From positions 1 through 19,771 of the forward strand of contig BRYA01001269.1 in the NCBI GenBank assembly GCA_030267965.1: a DNA stretch of 19,771 nt, in the 5' to 3' direction. Within the stretch, counting starts at the first letter, position 1; each line of letters opens with the position of its first letter. This document shows positions 9,308 to 16,868 of the stretch, in pieces. A program made the translations under genes and the position numbers. The notes beneath the pieces were generated by a model. The model was not told the origin of the DNA. It worked only from the letters and a program-made list of their open reading frames with translations, and searched no databases. Source of the DNA: Triparma columacea. Lineage: Eukaryota; Sar; Bolidophyceae; Parmales; Triparmaceae.

Positions 9308-10424
9308 CTACCACTGCCCAAACCCTCTCCCCTGCTGTTGGTTCGTCGGCCCTCTTGGCTGTTGCTGTTGCTGTTGTTGTTGTTGTTGCTGCTGCTGCTG
9401 CTGGGGAGGTTGCTGCTGTTGCACCTGCCTGAATGGTTGCCCCCCCCCACCCTGCTGCTGATTAACGTTCGGGTAAGCCGGGTTCCCCCTCACATCCCTG
9501 TGCTGCTGCTGCTGCTGCCCCCGGTACTGCTGCTGCTGCTGCTGCTGCTGCGGGGGCTGGTACTGCTGCGGAGGGAAGCCCTGCCCTTGGCCCTGCCCGC
9601 CCCCGACTCCCTGCTGATCGTAAGGACTGTGCTGGTAGTACCCCCCCGGCTGCCCCGGCTGGGGTGTGTACCCGAGGGCGGGGTACTGTTGCCCCCCCTT
9701 GTCCCCCTCGAAGATGGACTTGCTCACCCCCTCGATCCCGGCCCTGGCCCTGGAGAAGAGCCCGACGCTCTGCTCTCCGACCTGGGCCGAGGCCTTCTGC
9801 AGGTTCTCGGAGACCTGCTCGGTGGTCTTCGCGATGGTCTCCTTCGTGCGCCCGAAGAATCCCCCGACGTTCTGGCCGAAGGTGCTGAAGGCGCTCTTGA
9901 TGTTGTTGGCGACCTCGCCCTGCGCAGGAGTAGGGACGCCCTGCTGGTTGGTATCGTAGTAACCTTGGTAGCCGGCGCCGGGCTGACCGTACGGGTTGAC
10001 GTAGGAGTTCTGGTAGGAAGGGGGGTAGTAGGAGTTCTGGGGAGGGCCGGCCTGGTAAGGCTGGTTGGTCTGCTGGTAGGTGGGGGGGGACTGGGGGGAC
10101 CGGGGGTTCTGTGGGGGAACCCGGGGCGGGGGAGGTCTCTGTTCGGGAGGCTGGAGCTGCTGCTGAGGAGAAGGAGCTTGGGCCGCCAAGGGTGTGGTTG
10201 GTTCGGTGGGGTAGGTGGGGGGCTTTTCAGGCTCGGCTTTTGGCGGCTGGGATGGGGGGGACTGGGGGGGCTGCTGGGGGCGGGAGGGAGGAGCCTGGGC
10301 TTGGGGCTGGAAGGGGCGGGGAGGGGATGTGGAAGGGGAGGAAGGCAGGACCCATCCGTTTTGGAGGTTGGGGGGTTGTTGTTGTTGTTGTTGTTGTTGC
10401 TGTTGCTGTTGCTGTTGCTGTTGT

Positions 10425-10462
<38 letters not shown>

Positions 10463-11338
10463 GGATGGAGAGCTCGCAGGTACTCCCCAAGCCGGATTCT
10501 GAGGCTTCGGCTGCTGCTGCTGCTGCTGCTGCTGTGGGTTCCCATTTCCGTACGGGTGATTAGAATCTCCCATCTGCCCGCCCTGCTGCCTGTAGCCCAT
10601 CCCGACCCCCATGCCCACCGGTGACGCTCGGTCTCCGACAAGGCTGTCGTTCTCCTTCTCTTCCGCCTGGCCAGACGGGGTGGTTTTGGAGGCGTCGTCC
10701 TTTGAAGGGACGACATCCTCTTCAATAGAGGGAGAGGAAGACACCTTAGGGTCTTCCACCGATGAGGGATCCTGTTGAGCAGCTTCCGAAGACTGAGACT
10801 GGGGCTGAGGGGATAGAGGGGAGGATTGAGGGGACTTTGTCAGAGGATCCTTCTCTTCCGACACTTGAGGTCTCTGTTGTTGTGGTTCTTGTTGCAGCTG
10901 CTGTTGCGGCGGCTGGTCTTTCGGCTGTTGACGGTTCGGCTGCTGTTGCGGGCTTTGTGGTTGAGAGACAGGTTGCTCAGCCACTGGGCTTGTTTGCACC
11001 TCCTCCGCCACCGGCCTCTCCCAGCTAGTTCTCCTATCGAACTGGTTGTAGTAATAAGGCATCCCACTGTTCTGGTCAATCACCTCAACCCAACCCTCAG
11101 GTAGTGGGGCAGGCGGCTGGGCCTCAGTGACGGGGGTGTTGCTGTTTGGAGATTGGGGGGACTGAGAATATTGAGGTGAGGTGTTGTACGGTTGAGTATA
11201 GTAGGGTTGATTGTATGACGTCTGTTGATTGTATGGTGAATTGTATGGATTATAACCAGGCCCATTTGCAGAGACCGCTGTCGGTGCCAGAATGAAACTT
11301 AGGATTAAACATTGGATTAAAGGGTTTGAGAACTTCAT
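9308..11338 (-). CDS. Secreted Gln/Pro-rich protein with one WW domain and polyQ tracts
   Basis: Intronless, 676 aa. It begins with a clear signal peptide (hydrophobic LIQCLILSFILAPTAVSA, likely cleaved near residue 24), then a Tyr/Asn/Pro/Gln-rich segment. One WW domain lies at about 79-110: LPEGWVEVID... with W83, a YYYN block, W106 and P109, the normal ligand-binding and fold residues for Pro-rich peptide recognition. The rest is low complexity: Ser/Gln/Pro, a 29-Gln run, then PPQ/SPP repeats that could be ligands for its own WW domain. Near the C-terminus is an island without low complexity, roughly EVANNIKSAFSTFGQNVGGF through ARAGIEGVSKSIFEG, that looks like amphipathic helices. More Gln-rich sequence ends the protein. 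Placement in the secretory route is unusual for a WW domain. It faces TyrRS tail to tail (93 bp). Role unknown; a cell-wall or extracellular matrix function would be speculation. Confidence 0.85.
10376..10462 (-). repeat. Trinucleotide repeat encoding 29 glutamines
   Basis: A CAA/CAG run (TTG/CTG on the given strand) within the WW-domain gene encoding 29 consecutive Gln. It is interrupted between the two codons rather than a pure repeat, mostly alternating CAG and CAA with a CAA block at the 3' end. Further shorter Gln runs occur at about 9360-9420, 9500-9550 and 10510-10535. Mixed codons would lower slippage compared with a pure CAG tract. Confidence 0.95.
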
Positions 11339-11499
11339 TATTCACAAAGAGGATAAAGAATTAAAGAAGAGGGAGGAATTAGGACCGAATAGACGAGGGG
11401 AGCTAGGGTTTATATGGAGAAAAGGGGAGGCCAAAGAAAGTGCCAAAAAGTGCCACACAAACACCTCTCCCTCCCTCCTATTGCCCTATATCGTTGGAA
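11339..11499. promoter_or_regulatory. Divergent promoter region between WW gene and presequence protein
   Basis: 161 bp between two diverging start codons. A TATA-like ATATAAA reads on the minus strand at 11415-11409, about 71 bp upstream of the WW-gene ATG. A pyrimidine-rich stretch (11462-11489) lies just before the plus-strand ATG at 11500. The TATA call rests on sequence alone. Confidence 0.35.
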
Positions 11500-13065
11500 A
11501 TGAAGATCGTCATCCTGTTCATACTTATCCTCTCAACCTCGTCGTTTATATTCCAATCAATATCAATTCCATTGACAGTAGAAAATAAGGGTCTCAGACG
11601 AAGCAAGTGCGGCTTCCGATTATCACAGATCCTTCCGCCGGAACTCAATCGACAATGGCCTCGCGAAAACAAATCGATGCTGAGATGCATTGAGGACGAA
11701 AACAGCCGCCGTCAGTCAATTGCACAGCAGAAACAGGAGGCGGCTAACTCGTACATTTCCTACAATGACGGCGCTTGGTCAGGTAAAGCGACAATCATCG
11801 ACGTAGACATGCTGCTCGAAGGTAGGGACATTGTGGGGGCCAGCCCAATTACTTCACAGGCATACACAATAACGGGGGAGACGGAGATAGGTGTCGACGG
11901 CATCAACCAGTTCAACACGCTGCAGTGGGAGACCGTTGAGGACGGCGGGGTGTCTTTCTCCCGCTACACCTCCGCCCTCAGCAGCCAAACCGGTGGCTTT
12001 GACGTTGATTCTGTTGATGGAAGCTACTCGACGGATCACACGCTGCTTGACCTTAATCTCCCAGGGAAGGACAAGAACGTGGTCGGGACGTTCGCGATCG
12101 AAACCAGCGTGGCGGTCGAGGACGATAGACGTCTCCGCAGCATGTTGATATACGGTTTCGCTAGGAAGTTGAACAGGGTCGTGCTATTCGACGAGGTTAG
12201 AGAGAAGGGCGAGGGGGGGGTTGAGGGGATGAGCGTGCAGGAGCGGGTGCTCAGGGAGGTTGAAGGGATGGACGACCCTAGCGATAGGATGAAGGAGATC
12301 CAGAGGGCTGCTATGATGGGGGCTGCCAAGGCCAAGAGCGAGGCCAAGGAGGAGGTTGAGAGGGAGGGGGGGGGGAGGGTTGTTGTGGAGACCTTCGCTC
12401 CGCCGCTGAGGAGGGTTTGCGGGGGCACGTGGGAGGGGGACGGAGTCTTGAGGAATAACGATGTGGAGGCGAATAATAAGGGGAGCAAGAAGAAGCTCGG
12501 GTTCGGGTTGGGGAGTGGGAGGAAGGATAAGAGGACGGGGGCGGGGGCGGGGGCTGGGATAAACGATGGGTTCGCAGAGTGGAGTGTTAACGTTTTCAAG
12601 AGCAACCTGACCTTTCAGTGGGATGGGCAGAGGCAGCTCAGGAGCTCGGCCTCCATTGGGGTTGGACTGGGGGCAACGACAGACTATGATAGTCAACCGC
12701 TCGTCATGGTCAGCTGGGGGGACCTGGTGGTGGAGGGGAGGCTTGACGTGGGCAAGGGGGTGGGGTGGAAGGACAAAGAGAGCGTCAACGTGGGGGTCTG
12801 GGATGACGGGGAGGCGGTTAGCTTGCAACTTGGGTGCTGCATGGTAAAGGCGGGGCTCAATCTGAAGGGGGGGGGGGAGGAGGAGGAGAATGGGAGCGTG
12901 GCACCGTTCTCAAGCGAGATGAGCGTGTTCCAGAGAAGAGAGGTAGGGGAAGGGGAGACGGAGTATTTTCTGAGCAAGTTGGGCAGACTTTACGGGAAGC
13001 AGGGGGTCCTAAAAAGCGGGAGCAGCGGGTTTTACAAGCTCAAACCGTTCTTCGTTGACGAGTAA
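11500..13065 (+). CDS. Protein with signal/plastid-targeting presequence, possibly lipocalin-like (CpcS/DUF3598-type)
   Basis: Intronless, 521 aa. The upstream-open frame begins at a GTG (11440), but the first ATG is 11500, giving a strong hydrophobic start, MKIVILFILILSTSSFIFQ. The Ser-Ser-Phe step after the hydrophobic core resembles a bipartite plastid targeting signal. The first folded half contains an antiparallel beta-strand pattern (SYNDGAWSGKATIID; VGTFAIETSVAVEDDRRLR; MLIYGFARKLNRVVLFDEV). It recalls the lipocalin-like CpcS/DUF3598 barrels of phototrophs, an impression I cannot test here. The middle (about 290-360) is charged, rich in Glu/Lys/Gly, and probably disordered. The second half again looks beta-rich (ASIGVGLGATTDY; PLVMVSWGDLVVEGRL). 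Two G homopolymers (G10, G11) sit in frame in the coding sequence, so a sequencing slip could alter the frame, but the frame stays open and protein-like across both. Confidence 0.7.
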   Translation: MKIVILFILILSTSSFIFQSISIPLTVENKGLRRSKCGFRLSQILPPELNRQWPRENKSMLRCIEDENSRRQSIAQQKQEAANSYISYNDGAWSGKATIIDVDMLLEGRDIVGASPITSQAYTITGETEIGVDGINQFNTLQWETVEDGGVSFSRYTSALSSQTGGFDVDSVDGSYSTDHTLLDLNLPGKDKNVVGTFAIETSVAVEDDRRLRSMLIYGFARKLNRVVLFDEVREKGEGGVEGMSVQERVLREVEGMDDPSDRMKEIQRAAMMGAAKAKSEAKEEVEREGGGRVVVETFAPPLRRVCGGTWEGDGVLRNNDVEANNKGSKKKLGFGLGSGRKDKRTGAGAGAGINDGFAEWSVNVFKSNLTFQWDGQRQLRSSASIGVGLGATTDYDSQPLVMVSWGDLVVEGRLDVGKGVGWKDKESVNVGVWDDGEAVSLQLGCCMVKAGLNLKGGGEEEENGSVAPFSSEMSVFQRREVGEGETEYFLSKLGRLYGKQGVLKSGSSGFYKLKPFFVDE

Positions 13066-13118
13066 GGTTTAAGCTCCTGGCAAGTGCCGTTTTCTAAAGC
13101 TTTAATCGTTTACCATGA

Positions 13119-13439
13119 ATGAAAGATTGTTTGATGAAACCATTTACGGGTCTCCTCACTGGAGTCAAGAAAAAAACTGACAGACAGTCTGCCAGTCAAA
13201 AAAGGGTTACAACCACCGCCGCCACTGCCACCGAACAGGAGCCACATTCTAACAACTACACGAGGGCGGAGAGGAACTCGTCAACCAAGGGGCGTTTCAT
13301 TGTAGACGTAGTGGACGGCGTCTTCGATGCGGACGGGGATCATCAAGTCGACACCTTTTGGACAGACAGGAAGCAAAATCTTTTCATCACACTCACAGAA
13401 CCCTGGGGAACAACAACAGCAGGCAAATTCTCAAGCTGA
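13119..13439 (+). CDS. Doubtful hypothetical ORF, 106 aa
   Basis: ATG-initiated ORF with a Thr/Ala/Asn-rich first half and a more protein-like end (GRFIVDVVDGVFDADGDHQV). I recognise no family. The opposite strand from 13430 down to a TGA at 13281 is also open, with a Cys-rich 49-codon stretch (ACCCSPGFCECDEK...) preceded by an acceptor-like TTGTTCCCCAG. Either strand could hold a terminal exon, or neither. Listed so that the only candidate here is not lost; do not treat as an established gene. Confidence 0.2.
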   Translation: MKDCLMKPFTGLLTGVKKKTDRQSASQKRVTTTAATATEQEPHSNNYTRAERNSSTKGRFIVDVVDGVFDADGDHQVDTFWTDRKQNLFITLTEPWGTTTAGKFSS

Positions 13440-13691
13440 TCTCTCACCTTTAACCTGACGAAGCAACAAATAAGTGAGTTAGGAGGAGGGAGACGGGGAA
13501 CGAACAAGAGTCATTTGACGCTGAAGCTCTTTTTACGCGCGGTGTGATGTGATTTGCAAAGTGGCCCGAGATGGAGATGGCAAGAGGCCAAGGAGGGGGG
13601 GTTTATGAAACACGTCGTGTGTTTTTGGATGACGTCCGTCGTCTTCCTTGGAGTAATTCCCCTCAGAGGACCTGTGGTATTCAATTTTTAC

Positions 13692-13742
13692 GTAAGCAAC
13701 TAACTCATCTTGCCCCCTCCCCGCTTAACATCCTTCCTCTAG
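13692..13742 (+). other. Probable 5'-UTR intron of the START-repeat gene
   Basis: Good donor (TTTTAC|GTAAGC), two branch-like CTAAC/CTTAAC elements, a pyrimidine-rich tail and acceptor CCTCTAG|G, 51 nt. It ends 24 nt before the ATG at 13767. The in-frame TGA at 13746 right after the acceptor shows that the coding frame cannot extend upstream through this exon, so the intron would be in the 5' UTR. Confidence 0.5.
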
Positions 13743-13766
13743 GTTTGAGAAATTTGCAGAGGCAGC

Positions 13767-16700
13767 ATGGATCGTCGCGTCATGGAGCTCAGCGAGGAGA
13801 TTGGATCGTCAACGGACCAACGCGGGGGAAGCGATCGCGAAGATCCCGCTTTCAAAGGCATGGAGGGGGAGAAACCTCCCCGCAGGAGTGATGCTCCAGA
13901 CCAAGAGGCTCCTCCCGGTGATGGTAGTCAACCAGACGACAACGCATCGAAGCAGTACGATAATATTCTGCTGAAGACAACCGAGCCCCCTTCAGGCTCC
14001 AATCACGCCCCTTCCGCTATACAAGGACCAGTTGATATCGATTACACAGGTCTTGGACCCGAGCAAGGCAAACTTGTGAAGCTTCTTGAGGAGAGAGGAG
14101 CCGTTGAAGGCCTCATTGACACTTCCACCGGCGACGATGTGAAAGTCTTAGGGCTTGCCGGTGTTCTCCACGACGAGCGCGACAAGATCATTGACTTTCT
14201 CCTCACCGATTGTGAGCAGGGCAAGTTCCGAAGGAAGACCCTCCAGGAGTATGAAGAAAAGGAAGGAGTCATTCATAGACTCGTCTACTGGCAGCACTAC
14301 GGCAACGAGAACAAGTTTCTCGAATTTCTCCTCGACGTCAAAGTTGTCTCTCCTGACAAATCGACGAACATCATGGAGTTGGCACCCCTTGATGAGGACG
14401 ATCTTTCTGATGAGGCACCTGCGATGCTTGTTGAAATTCTAGCGTCAATAAAGACCAAGACTGTCAAGCGAAGTGTCATTAAGGGCGAGCTCAGCTTCAC
14501 TGACTTTGCGTTTGGACAAACTGCAGTCACCGTGGTGGGAACTCTTACGGCAGAGGAGAGGGTAACAGAGATGAAATTAGAGGTTGATGTTCGCACAAAC
14601 AAAAGCTCCAAGAGTGCGCGTCCAAGTTTCAAGATTGTGCGCCCTAGTTTCAAGAGTGCGGGCCCTGCGCGCCCTAGTCTCAAAAGTGACATGAAAAGCG
14701 ACAACAAGTCTGCCTACACCTCATTGAAGGGAATTCTCAATGAAGTAATGGATGAGTTCAGACAGCCTGGTGTCATTGATGAGAGGAGGAAAAGACACTT
14801 TGTGGTGGAGGTCACACCCAATGTGCCAACACTTACTGAGGAAGAGGACAGGATGCTTGAAAGTGTTGCAGGGCTGGAGGAGGCACTCTACAAGAAGGGG
14901 AAGAGAGTCAAGGGGACACTGAAGGAGGCTGTGGACAAGTTCCTGTGGAGAGAGGGGGNNNGCGTGAAGGTCCCTGCCGCCACCAATCGACTATTTGAGA
15001 ATTGGTTTGTGTGGAAGGAAGTTAAACTTGAGAATGGCCGGACATCATACATTTTGGCTTTTGTGCCACTGACAGAGTACCCAGGAGGAGGCTTCAAGGA
15101 CCTCAGTAAGGAAGGATTTGTGCTAGGAGAGACTAGAGGTGCCTACTTCTTCAACGAGGTCGCTCCAAATGTCTGCAGAGTGACACGCGTTCAAACAGTT
15201 GATCTGAAATTTAGTGGCATTCATAAGGCAGTGATTGACAAAGCAATTGACTACCTTGCAAAGAGTCAGCTTGTTGAGGCCAACAGGTTGCAGGAGAAGT
15301 TCAGGAGGAACGGGAAGGAGGTTGATGCTGAGGTCAGGGGGGCCTTGGTGGAGAAGATGAGGGAGGGTGTTGAGTTAGAGGAGGACCAGAAGAGGGTGTT
15401 TGGGGAGTTGGATGAGCTCTTTGGTGGGGAGGATGAAGAAGGGTGGGGGGCTCTTGAGTCACCTTATGAGGGAGTGAAGATGAAAATCAAGTACAAGCAG
15501 CAAGAGAAGGGAGAGCAGAGCAAAGCTTTGGGACGTGCAATAGCAACTGCTGACTGCACTGCAGAAGAAGCCGCTGCTTGGTACTTTGAGTACTGCAGCA
15601 GGAAGAGGATGGCTACTGACAGGGAGGAAGGGAACCTGGCTAGACTAGAGATACAAACATACAATGGTAAACCCAACGAGAAAGTGGTTGCGACCGTGAA
15701 GAAATTACCAAAGTTCATTAGCAATCGAGAGTTTGTCAACAAGCTAATACTGAGAAAGGACACACACAAATCCATTTCTGTTGCTGTCTGGCCTCTGAAA
15801 GATGAGGTTGATTATGGTGGGAGTGCTGGGACATTCGTAAGAGGAACAACACGAGCCATATTTATCGCAAATAACATTGAAAATGTTAGTGGAGTTCCTC
15901 AGTGTAAGATTGAGCTACTGCAGCATGCTGATGCGGCAGGCCACTTACCTAAATCTCTTGTTGACAAAAAGATCCCAAACGCCCTGGGTGCAGTTGCTGA
16001 CTTAAAAACATCTTTCAATAAAGATGAAGAGGTTGATAAAGCTGCACTGGCCTCTTTTGCCAACATTATCAAGAATGAGCCCCAAGATTATACAGATGAG
16101 GAGAAAGCAGCAATCAGGAAGGGGAAGGAGTTTTATGAGAAGTGCAAGGAGGGGAGGAATTTTGATGATCTGAAGAGTCCTGATGAGAGGGTCAAGGTGA
16201 AGTTTGTACATCTAGAAGGAGACACACATGGAGTAGGTCTTTGCGAAGCTGTTTTGGATGCACCTGTTGAAGAATGTATTGCATATGACTTTATCAAGGA
16301 CAGCAGAAAGAGGCAAGCTGAGCTGAAAAATAAGAACATTGTCAAACAACATGTGAGGAGGATAAACAATCACTCGCAGCTCTATTTGCGAATCCAGAAT
16401 TTAGGAGTTGGATTTGCTCTCAGGGAAGGACACAGCAAAATAATCTGGAAAAAGGAGGGAGATAAGGCATGGATTATCTATGAAGATACAATTGAGCTGA
16501 TGGATGACATGCCACTTGGAAAAAGTAATGTTCTAATTTCATTCCGGACAACTTGGTTGTTTGAAAGCTTGGAGAACCGGGGGACAATAAAACAAACACT
16601 TGCCTCTTATGCTTCAAGATACGACATTAAGGGAGCTGTGCCGGTCTGGTTGATGAACAGACTGGCAATTAAGACAGCCAGCAACATGATTAACATCAGA

Positions 16701-16868
16701 AAACAGTTTGACAGGAGCAAAGAGATTGATGCCTTTAATAGACAGCAGATCATTCAAAAGTTGGAAGAGATTGCAATTGAGGGAGCACCAGGGATTGAAA
16801 GTCACTTTGATGAGATTGACGGAGCTCAAGAGATCAGTAGTGCGTTGACTAGACAGGCATTGATATAG
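13767..16868 (+). CDS. START-like repeat protein, N-terminal part up to an in-frame TAG
   Basis: 1033 codons, intronless. Layout by residue: 1-95 polar and probably disordered; about 95-210 degenerate ankyrin-like (GKLVKLLEERGAVEGL; VIHRLVYWQHYGNENKFLEF); 285-306 three basic RPS(F/L)K repeats. Then come repeated START-like units: a partial unit A from 399, right after an N gap, unit B from about 563 and unit C from about 802. Units share landmarks in order: an SRKR turn (B AAWYFEYCSRKR, C AYDFIKDSRKR); an [N/L]RE[F/G] block (ISNREFVNKLILRKD, FALREGHSKIIWKKE); and a C-terminal helix (LPKSLVDKKIPNAL, VPVWLMNRLAIKTA). START folds bind lipids in other proteins; the assignment here is by pattern and moderate. 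The start is the first ATG after an in-frame TGA (13746). The frame continues past the TAG at 16866 into a fourth unit, so this is probably not the true C-terminus. Confidence 0.75.
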   Translation: MDRRVMELSEEIGSSTDQRGGSDREDPAFKGMEGEKPPRRSDAPDQEAPPGDGSQPDDNASKQYDNILLKTTEPPSGSNHAPSAIQGPVDIDYTGLGPEQGKLVKLLEERGAVEGLIDTSTGDDVKVLGLAGVLHDERDKIIDFLLTDCEQGKFRRKTLQEYEEKEGVIHRLVYWQHYGNENKFLEFLLDVKVVSPDKSTNIMELAPLDEDDLSDEAPAMLVEILASIKTKTVKRSVIKGELSFTDFAFGQTAVTVVGTLTAEERVTEMKLEVDVRTNKSSKSARPSFKIVRPSFKSAGPARPSLKSDMKSDNKSAYTSLKGILNEVMDEFRQPGVIDERRKRHFVVEVTPNVPTLTEEEDRMLESVAGLEEALYKKGKRVKGTLKEAVDKFLWREGXXVKVPAATNRLFENWFVWKEVKLENGRTSYILAFVPLTEYPGGGFKDLSKEGFVLGETRGAYFFNEVAPNVCRVTRVQTVDLKFSGIHKAVIDKAIDYLAKSQLVEANRLQEKFRRNGKEVDAEVRGALVEKMREGVELEEDQKRVFGELDELFGGEDEEGWGALESPYEGVKMKIKYKQQEKGEQSKALGRAIATADCTAEEAAAWYFEYCSRKRMATDREEGNLARLEIQTYNGKPNEKVVATVKKLPKFISNREFVNKLILRKDTHKSISVAVWPLKDEVDYGGSAGTFVRGTTRAIFIANNIENVSGVPQCKIELLQHADAAGHLPKSLVDKKIPNALGAVADLKTSFNKDEEVDKAALASFANIIKNEPQDYTDEEKAAIRKGKEFYEKCKEGRNFDDLKSPDERVKVKFVHLEGDTHGVGLCEAVLDAPVEECIAYDFIKDSRKRQAELKNKNIVKQHVRRINNHSQLYLRIQNLGVGFALREGHSKIIWKKEGDKAWIIYEDTIELMDDMPLGKSNVLISFRTTWLFESLENRGTIKQTLASYASRYDIKGAVPVWLMNRLAIKTASNMINIRKQFDRSKEIDAFNRQQIIQKLEEIAIEGAPGIESHFDEIDGAQEISSALTRQALI
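14614..14685 (+). repeat. Three RPS(F/L)K coding repeats
   Basis: Three copies of a basic peptide, RPSFK (residues 285-289), RPSFK (292-296) and RPSLK (302-306), encoded by closely similar DNA (CGY-CCW-AGT-YTC-AAR) and spaced by 2 and 5 residues. It is a linker between the ankyrin-like part and the START-like repeats. Each carries a Ser in a basic setting, so phosphorylation or membrane/peptide binding is possible. Confidence 0.7.
14959..14961. other. Assembly gap (NNN), likely longer in reality
   Basis: Three Ns in the reading frame (residues 398-399). Upstream sequence (TLTEEEDRMLESVAG...) matches the spacer that precedes unit C (DYTDEEKAAIRKGKE...). Downstream sequence begins in the middle of a START-like unit, so the N-terminal half of unit A is absent exactly at the gap. 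Confidence 0.9.
16866..16868 (+). other. In-frame TAG inside the giant START/membrane protein gene
   Basis: The TAG separates codons for ...RQALI and AKKGAGWGKTTVTFRAG... in one uninterrupted frame. The sequence after it belongs to the fourth START-like unit, whose SR landmark (AYFWDYESR) comes about 30 residues later, and no ATG follows until well inside that unit. One base change (from AAG, CAG or GAG), a base error, stop readthrough, or an unrecognised 45- or 48-nt intron starting at 16837 would each explain it. Confidence 0.9.

Larger units (their letters stand above)
13066..13766. other. Intergenic interval with weak ORFs only
   Basis: About 700 bp between the presequence protein and the giant START-like gene. 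It contains an unconvincing 106-aa plus-strand ORF (13119-13439), a 49-aa antisense open stretch ending at 13281, and a probable 5'-UTR intron (13692-13742). No RNA gene or mobile element is recognisable. Confidence 0.5.

Noticed and set aside
9360..10540. CTG/TTG tandem repeats as a CRISPR or transposon feature
   Set aside because: They are codon repeats for polyglutamine in one gene; there are no spacers or terminal repeats.
9305..10624. Long plus-strand ORF (439 aa), leucine-rich
   Set aside because: It is the antisense of the Gln/Pro-rich WW gene. CAG/CAA repeats read on the other strand as CTG/TTG leucines, which keeps the frame open without coding meaning.
11440..11499. Upstream extension of the presequence protein to 11440
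   Set aside because: The codon is GTG; starting at ATG 11500 places the hydrophobic presequence exactly at the N-terminus.
12184..12828. Minus-strand ORF of 214 aa, Pro/Leu-rich
   Set aside because: Antisense of a G-rich coding region; no recognisable domain.
13571..13891. ORF overlapping the start of the giant gene
   Set aside because: It crosses the probable 5'-UTR intron and overlaps the START gene in another frame with Arg/Gly-rich nonsense content; at most a uORF.
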